Of a DNA stretch of 64,000 nucleotides, positions 21,901 through 30,827 are shown piece by piece (positions within the stretch are counted from its first letter, which is position 1; the number at the start of each line of letters is the position of its first letter). The stretch lies in NCBI GenBank assembly GCA_949358305.1, contig OX442323.1, forward strand, positions 1,488,001-1,552,000, written 5' to 3'. The notes under the pieces were generated by a model, which saw only the letters and a program-made list of their open reading frames with translations, made no database searches and was not told the origin of the DNA. The stretch is from Strigamia acuminata (taxonomy: Eukaryota > Arthropoda > Chilopoda > Geophilomorpha > Linotaeniidae). The position numbers and the translations under genes were made by a program.

Positions 21901-23096
21901 TAGACTTGATGGGCCCCAAGCCCACAACGGGAAACAAGAACATGTATATTCTCGTAATTATGGACGTGGCCACCCGATGGCCGGAGCTGTACGCCCTCGC
22001 GAAGCCCTCGGCTGAAAACATAGTCGAGTGCCTTTACGACGTGGCAATGCGATTTGGGTTTCCCAGAAAACTCATTTCGGATAACGGCCCCCAATTCCGA
22101 TCAAGAATATATAAAGACTTCTGTAGGAAATTTAAAATGGATGCATCGAACACCTCCACATATAATCCTCAGACAAACCCAGTCGAGAGATTAAATAAAG
22201 ATATAAAATATGCGCTGACAGTATTCACCGACATTCACAATCGATGGGACGAATACCTGCGAGAAATCGCTTTCAGCATTCGCTCAACCGTGTCACGAAC
22301 ACGCGAATTCTCACCGGCGTACCTCAACTTCGCCCGCGAATTAAGGATGCCATGGGACCCACGCGTTGCCGAAGCTGTTAACGTATTAGACCCGTCGAGC
22401 CCACATGAGTACGTGTGCCGGTTGGAACAGACTATATCCGACACGTACCAGCATATGATGGCGCATATTTTCAACATGAGAGAGAGAATCGCAGATAAAG
22501 AAGGCGATCTCGCTTTCGCGAACTTTAAAGTGAATGATCTAGTGTGGAAGGAGGCACACACGTTGTCCAATGCAGCGAGGGGCATCGCCGCCGGTTTAGC
22601 CGACAAGAGGGACGGTCCCTACGTAATTGTGGCCGAACACGGAGGCAACGCATACCAACTACGCCGCCTAGAGGACAACAAAAATTTTCAGTCGATACAT
22701 GGCCGAGATTTAAGGCCATATCTGCCAGAATTTCCACAGGAAATTTGGCTGGAAGGTCAGACACACAGCGGCCAAGGGGGCACCGTGGTCGACACGTTCC
22801 AAAAAACAAATGAAGCTGAAAATATAGCGGAGGACGAGGATGAATTCTTCGACGCCGAATCTCCGGCCGACGAGGCTCCAGCACAGCCGGAGCAAGCAAT
22901 TTCGGAGAGGGAGGAAGCAGAAGAGAGTACTTCTGAAATGGAAAATAAAAAAATTAGTAATGAGAAAAATGCCAACACATCGGAGATGAACGAGCAAGTA
23001 GAGTCACGATCTACGAGCACGTCGAAAATCAACCTTCGACCACGACGAAGCAATAATCCGTTCATTCGGGACGGCAAAGTCGTGGGGAAGAACTAA
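18966..23096 (+). CDS. Gypsy Pol polyprotein of element C
   Basis: The frame is open from 18954 to the TAA at 23094-23096 and lacks an early ATG, fitting expression by -1 frameshift. Counting from the TTG at 19065, protease DSGA is near residue 83. Reverse transcriptase has FGLVNAPSTF and YLDD near 428. RNase H has HTDAS near 576. Integrase has HGHPLASHSG near 879 and CPRC near 917, Asp in SIDLMG near 946, Asp in SDNGPQF near 1005 and Glu in PVERLN near 1038. A GPY module (DGPYVIV) is near 1184. The C-terminal 90 residues are acidic and then basic (LRPRRSNN). All key residues are present and there are no breaks, so it is probably functional. Confidence 0.95.
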   Translation, partial: LPSAGVAEINSASSAPAAEIKKKKYHTGPAGHALAEAQIKDRMQTIPKKEETVTLTSMQVRTKPEVDIDWTDLPFNLEVEPQTLRVFHCNVTKTHCETLCMLPVEIENQKLFGLLDSGADRSFISEDIVKDLDIEKKVAQVNANVELLTANGYVKPRGVVRIMIDWKGGNLSHPFIVLPSHDKVFLLGMDIMAKLKIQPNPITRSWNWISPEGERPVPVVPQKLLDEAKDKEEYGRGLRKFVQDYDFAAFTLELQRSNVVDTLVEEAALRVNEASLLRRVLRKHERILTKTPGRTTEATHEIVLTTDKPIRVPYKGMNPQKRDIVTQMCQDMLDKGIVTQALGEYAMRIVLVMRPGSEPRLCIDYRPLNAITVIDPIQMPSIDSILRELSPFKWVTTMDLSKGYWQVELKPEDKLKTAFYSPIGRLMFNVMPFGLVNAPSTFQKLIESVLGDMLHDFVWAYLDDIIITSDTFEEHIDHIDRVVSRLAKAGLHIHPGKSKFCRKELAFLGYRIGVEGIAIDPEKVKAINGFPAPEDIKGVQRFMGMVNFFGRLLSGLAEVAAPITDLLRTDKEFEWTVQCEAAFSTIKQMLADVEKMPLPDLNRPFVLHTDASKIGLGAALLQTHVYNGISQEVPCMFISRKIQGAEKNYTATELECLAVIWAVRKFRDYLEYTNFEVQTDHQALSWLMKLKEPSGRLARWQLELMACDITITYRPGKYNHVADALSRAPASDPQGPDDDGEDDTHLLYCPTPRRIWRLRKANELPVMEPEDRTFCGFWTRTYQPAGTNNSTSEIQSPPPGETHKTLLRAFTAKIEEKTQYAPPTRREFVEHQAADTKCQIITQYLLNGEFPEGMTNPHRRKQFVKEATSYLIDDELLVKYHPTFQDDLSGAGNSVKVVVPASLHTRLLWLMHGHPLASHSGVARTLYRVKQLFFWPGARQKITKFIRHCPRCQACRPRDKVARNAMSLGPYAPFDCLSIDLMGPKPTTGNKNMYILVIMDVATRWPELYALAKPSAENIVECLYDVAMRFGFPRKLISDNGPQFRSRIYKDFCRKFKMDASNTSTYNPQTNPVERLNKDIKYALTVFTDIHNRWDEYLREIAFSIRSTVSRTREFSPAYLNFARELRMPWDPRVAEAVNVLDPSSPHEYVCRLEQTISDTYQHMMAHIFNMRERIADKEGDLAFANFKVNDLVWKEAHTLSNAARGIAAGLADKRDGPYVIVAEHGGNAYQLRRLEDNKNFQSIHGRDLRPYLPEFPQEIWLEGQTHSGQGGTVVDTFQKTNEAENIAEDEDEFFDAESPADEAPAQPEQAISEREEAEESTSEMENKKISNEKNANTSEMNEQVESRSTSTSKINLRPRRSNNPFIRDGKVVGKN

Positions 23097-23474
23097 AAAT
23101 AAAAGAAAATGTGATAACATGGAGCGGAGGCCTTGTAAAATAAAAAGATTTACTTACGAGAGCTGCTGCACATGTTGAGACGCGAAAATTTGGCTAAGTC
23201 CAAACTTCGCAACGAATTGTCGCAGTCACCACTAACAGACGAGAAGTTATGACGTATCGGGCGACCACGTGACAATGAAACCACGCGGTCGACCCCGTAG
23301 CGTCATTGCCAGCACGGCGGATCTCGCAAAATACGAGACGCGTTCGAGACCCACAATTCTCAGCGTCGATAGGCCCAGTTTCCGACTGTTTTTAACACGA
23401 CGAGACGTTTTTTTTTGCTTCTCCCCAAAGAGAAAACAAAGACCTCTCAAAAAACTTCATTTTCCTAAATTGAA
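23097..23474 (+). other. C pol-ORF3 spacer
   Basis: A GC-moderate spacer. A 77-codon frame from 23269 (KPRGRPR at its start, AT-hook-like) is open here, but I saw no other support for it. Confidence 0.4.
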
Positions 23475-26400
23475 ATGGCCGATCGACGCAACCCACGATT
23501 AGAGCCGAGCGCATCGTCGAGAGACGAGAGCGACGGCCTAATCGTAAATGCAGAAGAAGATGAGAATTGGGACGAACAACCGCCGCTGCAGGTAAATTAG
23601 TGTGATTTCCCCAGAGAAATCACATAATTCTTTGAATCTGTTGCATCCAACCCAGATTGGAGCGTGACTTGTGACTGATATATTTCTTTCTGTTTTATTG
23701 TTGATTTAAGGCTGGCTAAAAACCCGAGAGTGGACCCAGATTCACCTCGGAGTCAAGGCCGCCAAAAAACTAGAACAAAGGAAGTGTTCGCGGAATGGCG
23801 TCGTGGCAAACCAAAACCAAAACTAAAGGTTTTCTTTCTTTTAAATTTAAACATCGTAATAAATTAAAATACGATTAGAGTTAAAATAAAAAAGTTTAAC
23901 GTAAGAAATTAAAATTTAACGATCGGTTTTGCCTGCGACCCCTTCCAAAAAAGCGGATCACCTGAGTTCAAAAGTAGTGTTGGATCAGCGCTACGACGGC
24001 GGAGATCATCGCAGAACTGCGAAACAAGAAAATAAGACCGACGGCCGCAACAAAAGAAAGGAGTTGCTGCCACCGTCGATCTTGAGCATATTTCTGATCC
24101 CCATCGTTGAACTGGGATTTATTATATTAATCTTGTGATCTAAAATTATTCAGGTCGACCCGCTAGAATCGTGGGACGCCCTGCCTCCGACGGCGTCAAC
24201 CGCCAACAACATCTTTCGCGGAGCCCTGCCGATCTACCTGCGGCAGGCCTATCCTGCGGAGACCAGCGCCTGGAAAATTCGATTGATGTATTCCAGGACC
24301 CTCGAAGAAAAATTCGAGCGATCGAAAACGCTGGTCGAGTGCATGACGAAGGAGATGAGGGAGCGAGTGGGGCCGCGGATCCCACCCGATGCGGATCCGC
24401 CGAGCCCCGTTTACTCCGGGTACCTGGAAGAGGCTTACCCAGGCACGGTGGCCGAGCTGCACACCTCCCATAGGTGGAGCGAGGCCCCGACCTTGGCAGC
24501 CCGCCAGAGAATAGTGGACGACGAGATCAAACGCTTAAAGCGCACCGAGACTCAAGGAGTAACCCGAGTTCTCGAGAGAAACGGTTTCTCCCCCGAAGAA
24601 ATCCGTAGATGGCTTCGCGACATCGAAGAAGATCATTTGACACCCAGATGGATACCACCGGCGAATTTTACGGCCACGCAGTCTGAGATGTGGCAGTTAT
24701 ACCACGCTGGTATCCTGGGAAGTCGCCGCCATCACAGAAGATCGAAGCGTCCGGCGGAGTCCGCCCCACGCGGACCCGCACGAAGAAGACAGGCCGTCTC
24801 CCCAACAGAGGCCGGCCCGTCAACGAGTCGCGACTACCGCAGCCGCTCGAGCAGCTCCAGTTCCCGAACTCGAGTTGTCGTGCGCTCGGAGTGTCGCCGA
24901 GTAGTAACGCTCGAGCCTGCCTCGCCAGACGACGCGCGGGCTGAGCGAACGGTCGAATCTTCCGCCCACTGGGCTGCGAGGACCGAGACACACCAAGATC
25001 GAGGAAAGAAAAGATCCTCGTTGTTTATGGCGATTACCACACAGTCGTCAGATCAATCCTCGTCGCGACGAACCGTCTCATCACACCAGAGACCGAATTC
25101 TCCGACGGACGTCCCCCAGAGGACGGCCCAACGAAGATCCGTCGCAGCCAGCACCCGGAGGAATCGAAAGCGCAAAGTACGTCAGAAGTTGCGAGCACAA
25201 TCCCTGATAGCTAAGGGATTAGAGAAGGAGCGAGAGATGGCCGCCGCGAAACGGTCCGAACCCCAGAGTCTCGGACCCACGGCTGGACCGTCCAGGCGCC
25301 AAGCAGAGATTGATTTGGGAGAGTTGACGGAAGAGCAAATGTCCCCAGATGAGTCGGACAAAGATGGGCCGGTTACAAAACAGGATCTGGCCGTAGCATT
25401 GAAGAACGCCTTCCGAGGATACGCGGCCAACCGGCCGTCGGGCTCAACACCGGCTGTGCCCACCGCGCTTGTGCCCCCACAAGTGCAATCGCGATGGCCG
25501 CCACTCCTCGAGGGTACAAACCCAGCCGTGACCGCGTGGACCCCTCCCCGGATGATTCCGGTGGGGGATCCAGCTCCGAAGCGGGTCAGATACGATAATC
25601 TACCCGGGCTGGGCCGTCCACCGTCACCCCCAACGCCACGAGTGTGTCGACCTTATCGCAACGCCGAATGGTACGCCCAGCGAGAGATGGACGCTCGATG
25701 CCGGCGTGAAGCGGCCTATCCCCCACTCGGCGAGCTACAAGAATATCTGGCCGAATACGAGAACCCCGCGATTGCCGAGTTGGCCATACGACAGGCCGAC
25801 GCCGCCCAAACTCACCACATCAATTGGGCGATCGAACAGATGCGGACGCTGTCACAACAATTCAGTGACAATCCGGACCGCGCTCACCCCTGCCATCGGA
25901 GCAGTTTGAATTTGGCTGTGACGAACGTACTGGCCCAGCTGCTGTCCCTGGGCGTCTTCTTGGACAGTCGGCAAGCTATGGCGGCCTGGACAATCGTCGA
26001 CCGTGAGGGAGTTCACCTTCCTCGGGCGTTGTACCAGGTATGGGCCGGATGGACTCCTGAGCCCGCCTCGCTGCGCTTCGACCTGGCCAGAAATACGGAA
26101 AACCCAGGCCTACAGTTTTCAAAGATGCGTTCGTTGGCATTCCGCTACCGGAACCCCGGTGTCCATCCTTCCTTGTTACGAACGATTCGGGAGGTTCCGG
26201 AGATACCGGGAACGGCGGCGAGCCTTCCACAGGCCATCGAGACCGCCCCCCCAGAGGCGGCGGTCCAACCATACATACCGACCCCAAAGCCGGTATTCCC
26301 GAAGGAGAAGCGACACGCGAATCGACCCATATTGATTCCGAAGCGTTCCAAGCGAGGACCCCGAACTCCTCCGCTGCCCTCTCCTTCACCACCAGCGGCA

Positions 26401-26940
26401 GGGCTGGCCGCTCTCTCTGTAGAGCCGGCTACGCCACCGTTGGAGAGCCCAATGGAGATTCCGCTCCCACCATCGCCTCCGCCGCCCCCAGCAGCGCAGC
26501 TTTATTTGAGGCTGGGAGTGGAATACCCCTTCCTTCAGATGTCGGAGTTCACGCGACAACGCATCGTTGACTCCGATGATCACGGCGAATCGATCCTCAA
26601 ATGGCTAAACAGAGAAGCCCGATCCACCATGGACGTCGTCTTCCATCGCCGTATCCTACGGGCCCACAGGAAACCCGGGTCGAGCGCCGAGTCACGAAGG
26701 ATCCGGCTCGTTCCAGACCGATTCCCGGCCTCTACCCGGATTTGGATCCATGAGCGTACGGGACTGATCGGCGAACCCGTCGGTGGTCACCCACAATATT
26801 TCATCAATGAGCGGCAGAATCCTGCGGATCTAACAACCTCTCTGCCCCCAGATTTACCACCGCCGCCACCGGCAGTGCCACCCGTGATCCTCCGCCCATG
26901 CAGAGGAGTGCTGCCGGCTCTTCGCAGAGGAGAGCGATGA
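23475..26940 (+). CDS. ORF3 of element C, large proline-rich protein, probably spliced
   Basis: The main frame is open from 24154, after a TTATTCAG acceptor, to the TGA at 26938-26940. An upstream exon 23475-23591 starts at ATG in the context GAAATGG and ends CAG before GTAAAT; it joins 24154 in phase 0, giving about 967 residues. A second coding-looking exon, 23711-23828, also ends in phase 0 but does not fit the 23475 frame on its 5' side, so alternative splicing is possible. The protein is rich in Pro, Arg and Ser (SRSSSSSSRTR near 24838), with a Trp/Leu region near 25900-26150 resembling ORF3 of B, and a proline-rich tail. No signal peptide or membrane span. Function unknown. Confidence 0.6.
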
Positions 26941-26987
26941 GAAAATTGAGATCGCTCCGATCCGAGATCGAAGCTGGAGGAGGGACG
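26941..26987 (+). other. C polypurine tract
   Basis: The purine-rich run GGAGGAGGGA at 26976-26985 lies two bases before the 3' LTR and is the likely plus-strand primer. Confidence 0.7.
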
Positions 26988-27809
26988 TGTGGTGACCCAG
27001 TTGGATAAGTGTCCCCCCAGGGCGGATACTTGTCCTATGAGTCACTATGATTAAAGAGTCGTTCCCCCCCCCGAGTTGGCTCCACCTCCCCATGGCAGGT
27101 GTGTGCCCCGAGGGGGAGGAAGCGGCTGGTGGTCAGCCCCCATTGGTTGATCGCCGGCCCTTCACCCCACTGCATAAAAGGCTGTGTTTCCCGCCTAAAG
27201 TCAGAACTTACACAAACGACACCAAGAACACAGCAACTACCTCACCGTCAGGCCAACTTCAACTACAAGTTAGGATTGATCGAGGATCGCTGAGTAAAGT
27301 GCAAACTGTAACTCTCACGAAGTCACTTGCGAGCTATTCCTGCGAAAGCACGAGAATAGCCCTTGTGAAATCACCCAGAATAATCGCCCAGACGATTATT
27401 CGCCGAAGTAAGTGTCCGAGTGCTTTGTAGGGAACCCCAAAGTTCCTAGACGAGGCCTCTGCGACGCTAAACAAACCCTAGACAACAGGCACGGATAGAA
27501 GACTCGAAAGAGCATTCCACCGCGTCCGTGAAGACGAATCCGTGACGAATTAACGACAACTCGAGACGCCGCCTTTGTTCCGCCGACCACGCGGAATCGA
27601 CGACGCCATCTTGAGAAATCCTTTGTTCGACGCTGACCACGTCGACTCTAGAATTATTACTGAGTGTATTTTAAAGGCATAAAGCCTGGTGAATAAATTA
27701 CCTGTTTATTTACATACATTTGGTATTCATTTGGGTATTTACATAATTGATCACAGGTAAAGTATTACACGTTAGCGCTATTTAAACCTATACCAAGTAG
27801 GACGCGACA
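26988..27809 (+). repeat. 3' LTR of element C
   Basis: 822 bp, identical by eye to 14937-15758. Followed by the GACT target duplication. Confidence 0.95.
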
Positions 27810-27813
27810 GACT

Positions 27814-29213
27814 TAATCCAAATTGTGTCCCCGCTATCCAGTTCCTGTCCTGACCTAGGAGAGAGCTAAGTCCTGGGTATCCAGTTCCTGTTTAGCATCT
27901 GGAAGTCATCTAATTGAGCAAGTGGCCTCAGAATCCGACCTCTCACTCAGTGATTGGAGGGATTCCGAGGACTCATGTCCCCATTGGAGCATTGGAAGTT
28001 CCATTGTGCTCTAAGAGCATATATTCCCTTGCAACCGGAAATACAACGCTCTTGTCATGATATTTGTTGAACACTTACTTACTTGAGCCCGCATATATAT
28101 TTATATGCATTCCCCGCCTTAAATGGTGCTGCTTACCATGACCTGTGGTGAAATGCGGATTGTTGCAAGACAATCTTTGGGTGCTATCGAAACGATAGCG
28201 CATCACCAACCTTTGATTGAGGTTGAAGCCACGAATAATGTTGTGTTTCGTGAGTACGACCCTGGGTGAAGAAACCTCCATCTTTGCCTGTGGTCATGAC
28301 CATCCGGACTGGCGAGGAATCAGGCCTGGACGGGCATTTAGTACTCGCTAGGCTAGGTGACGCCGCGGGATTGGGCGATGGATGATGTTTGCCGCCAAAT
28401 CCTGTGAGGCAGACGGCGACTGTGTGATCGCGAGGATACCGGGCTGAGCGATGGATGACGCTTACCGTTCGGACCTGGTAGGATTTCATATTTGTGCTTT
28501 TACAGTTTGGATTTAATCAACTCAGTTGCATAAATCATTTCATCGTATCATGATGTAAAACGAAGTTTTACTCACGATAAAGAACTCATTCTACGTAGAA
28601 CCGGAAGTAAACATTACAGCAAACAAATGATAACCAAATTTGCTTGTTGTAATCCAGATGACAACATAATGACCTTTGGCTCACGACATATACTCATCGA
28701 GTTATGTGTGACGCCTGAATATCATTAATTCCCACATGATGAATTATTTACGTCATACTTGATAACAAAAGTATGCGTAATCCAAACAGCGTAACAGCAA
28801 TACTCTATGCAAATATCTTAGATATTTACATGAGATTGTGACAATGTGGAATAAGTCAACCGCACAGCCTCGGATACCGCCATTACAGAACCGAACCAGA
28901 GACCAGTCAGCCCGACGATAGATGACATCTTTTCTCCATGCGAATACGATGTATTGACCCATCTATTTCGGAGCCAAGGACACCAATCGTATTATCACTG
29001 GCCATCTTTGTAGGCCATTTTATTTATATAACGGAGTTATACTAAATAAATGTCATATGATTTGAGAAAACCCACGACTCCATTTTATTTACACCGTTGC
29101 AATAATTCACTTTCATTTATTGTTAAACTTGTTCTCGTGAGCTTTTAGTAGTTTGACATAGCTTTTCTCGACCAAGTATTGTTAGATATTTGCGCCGAAA
29201 GAACATTGTCACA
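27814..29213 (+). repeat. 3' LTR of element B, right part
   Basis: 1400 bp matching 2401-3800 of the 5' LTR with about four substitutions. Ends ATTGTCACA and is followed by AAAT, the target duplication in A1. Confidence 0.93.
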
Positions 29214-29217
29214 AAAT

Positions 29218-29492
29218 ATTGAATGTTTGTTTACTAATGGAAAAGTTAATAATGATTTAATTGCAGGAAATGTTTTCTTTTTGGTTTATGTTGAAGTTTA
29301 TATTGATTTTGATGATTAATTTTGATTATTTTTCAGGAAATAATAATATTTTTTTTTGTTATTGAAATTTATTTTGAATTAGTGACTAATTGTGATAATT
29401 AATTGTGCATAAGTTTATTTCAGGGTTAGTGAAAGTTGTGAGTTGCTACAGCGGTTTGTGAATAAAGTGAAGGTATAATTTAAGGCTTAACA
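29218..29492 (+). other. A1 leader, second part
   Basis: A very AT-rich continuation of the A1 leader. Several CAGG motifs could act as splice sites. The gag frame is closed by TAA at 29481-29483, and there is no ATG between that stop and the GTG at 29493. Confidence 0.5.
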
Positions 29493-30827
29493 GTGGATCA
29501 GCCAGTTAAGTTATCACAGGCGCAAGTGGATAATCTACTGGACTTAAAGAATCAAGAATTAGAAAAGGAATTAGCAAGGACAGTGGATGATTCCAAAGTA
29601 GCGATTAGAAAGAGGAAAACAACTTCACAGTCGGAGCCTGAAATAAAGGAGGTTGAGCAAAATACTTCCACAGTGGATGATAAACTTGTTTTTGCAACCC
29701 CATTAAAATTTGCGCAATCAAAGTCTTTTCAATCAGTATTTGAATTATTAACACCAGTAAAAATAAAGGAATCCACATCAAAAGGAACTATATCCAAGAT
29801 GGCGGACCCAGCAACAGTTTTGACTGATCTTCTCAAGGGTATTTTGATACAAAAGCGCGAAGTTGTTTGTTATGATACAGAAAAAGGTAACATCGACCAA
29901 TGGCTTGTGGCTTATGAAGCTACAATAGCATCAGATGATGAACGAGTAAAACAATTGCCGTTAGCCCTTAAGACTGACGGACTGGCATGGTTTGTGGAAC
30001 AATACAAGAAGAATCCAGCCTGGACATGGACAGAATGGAAGCCACAAATCGAAACTAAGTTTAGGAAAAGCCAGGAAAACGTGTTGAACACTCTTCATTT
30101 TATGAAACATACGGACGGTAAAGCTGATGCTTTTATGAAGAAAGTCTTGGCCGAATGTGCATTTGCGCGACCAGAATTACCGGAGATTTTGAAGATCATT
30201 TATATTTTTCAAGGATTGAAGCCCGCGATGCAACAGATGTTAATTACTGTATTTCCTAAGAATTTGGCAGATATGGAAGAAAGAATTAAATTGTTTGAAA
30301 GCCATCAAATAAAGGATCCAGCAGATTTATTACTCGCCGCATTTAAAAAGGTTGTGGATGAAAAGGTGATCCCAGTGACGGCAGGTAAACTGAGTGGAGC
30401 TGTGGGGAGCCAAGCAACCCACACTGAACTCTTAGCTGAAATTGCTGATTTGAAGCAGCGATTATTGGCTAGTGAGGCTGAGGATTCGATAGATGATGAG
30501 CCTATTTTGATACAAGATAGGTGGTATAAGCCAATGAAAGGACAGTACGGTAATAGAAGTAGAGGTGGTAGACAAGGCTTTAATCCTAATTATAATAATT
30601 ATAATACTAACAATAGTAATAATTCTAATAACCGTTCATGCGGATGTTATCATCATTTCAGCTGTGAGTTTTACAATCCACCCAGGCAACAACAACAGCA
30701 ACAACAGCAACAGGATAGAGGTGGAAGTAACAGCTGGAAGTGGAATAAAAAGAGGAGAAGAGGTGAAAATCCAAGTGGAAACCCTAATCCTCAGGCGCAA
30801 ACAAAGGACCAAAATTCGAAAAACTAG
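29493..30827 (+). CDS. gag of element A1, non-AUG start
   Basis: 444 residues if begun at GTG 29493; the in-frame stop at 29481 and the lack of any ATG until 'KMADP' (residue ~104) leave GTG, or a spliced start, as the options. The first 100 residues are clearly homologous to A2 Gag (PVKLSQ versus PIKLSQ), so they are translated. The gag core covers residues ~120-270 (DQWLVAYEA, AWFVEQYKKNP, FRKSQENV). Instead of a CX2CX4HX4C knuckle there is RSCGCYHHFSCE (C-x-C-x-H-x3-C) near residue 388, followed by a polyglutamine run and a basic tail. It should form the capsid. TAG at 30825-30827 follows a slippery-like G AAA AAC. Confidence 0.88.
   Translation: MDQPVKLSQAQVDNLLDLKNQELEKELARTVDDSKVAIRKRKTTSQSEPEIKEVEQNTSTVDDKLVFATPLKFAQSKSFQSVFELLTPVKIKESTSKGTISKMADPATVLTDLLKGILIQKREVVCYDTEKGNIDQWLVAYEATIASDDERVKQLPLALKTDGLAWFVEQYKKNPAWTWTEWKPQIETKFRKSQENVLNTLHFMKHTDGKADAFMKKVLAECAFARPELPEILKIIYIFQGLKPAMQQMLITVFPKNLADMEERIKLFESHQIKDPADLLLAAFKKVVDEKVIPVTAGKLSGAVGSQATHTELLAEIADLKQRLLASEAEDSIDDEPILIQDRWYKPMKGQYGNRSRGGRQGFNPNYNNYNTNNSNNSNNRSCGCYHHFSCEFYNPPRQQQQQQQQQDRGGSNSWKWNKKRRRGENPSGNPNPQAQTKDQNSKN
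30818..30824 (+). promoter_or_regulatory. Candidate -1 frameshift site, A1
   Basis: G AAA AAC in the gag frame directly before TAG, one base off the canonical A AAA AAC. The pol frame is -1. Termination-reinitiation is an alternative. Confidence 0.5.

Larger units (their letters stand above)
14937..27809 (+). mobile_element. Ty3/gypsy LTR retrotransposon C, complete
   Basis: 12,873 bp, with LTRs 14937-15758 and 26988-27809 of exactly 822 bp each. No difference was seen between them by eye. Target duplication GACT is at 14933-14936 and 27810-27813. It carries a very long gag, pol, and a spliced-looking ORF3. It is the youngest layer of the nest and looks structurally intact. Its codons are GC-richer than those of the A family. 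Confidence 0.95.
2123..29213 (+). mobile_element. Large Ty3/gypsy LTR retrotransposon B, interrupted by element C
   Basis: The 5' LTR is 2123-3800. The 3' LTR is split into 14659-14936 and 27814-29213 by element C; the parts sum to 1678 bp, exactly the 5' LTR length. Target duplication AAAT is at 2119-2122 and 29214-29217. The element is about 14.2 kb without C, unusually long for gypsy, because of the long LTRs and an extra ORF3. About four base differences were seen between the LTRs, so insertion is recent. Gag is broken by a MITE; pol and ORF3 look intact. Confidence 0.93.

Noticed and set aside
23269-23502. 77-codon frame with an AT-hook-like GRPR
   Set aside because: Overlaps the leader of ORF3 in another frame and has no other coding support.
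24283-26940. Envelope gene in element C
   Set aside because: No signal peptide, fusion peptide or membrane anchor; composition is proline/arginine-rich.
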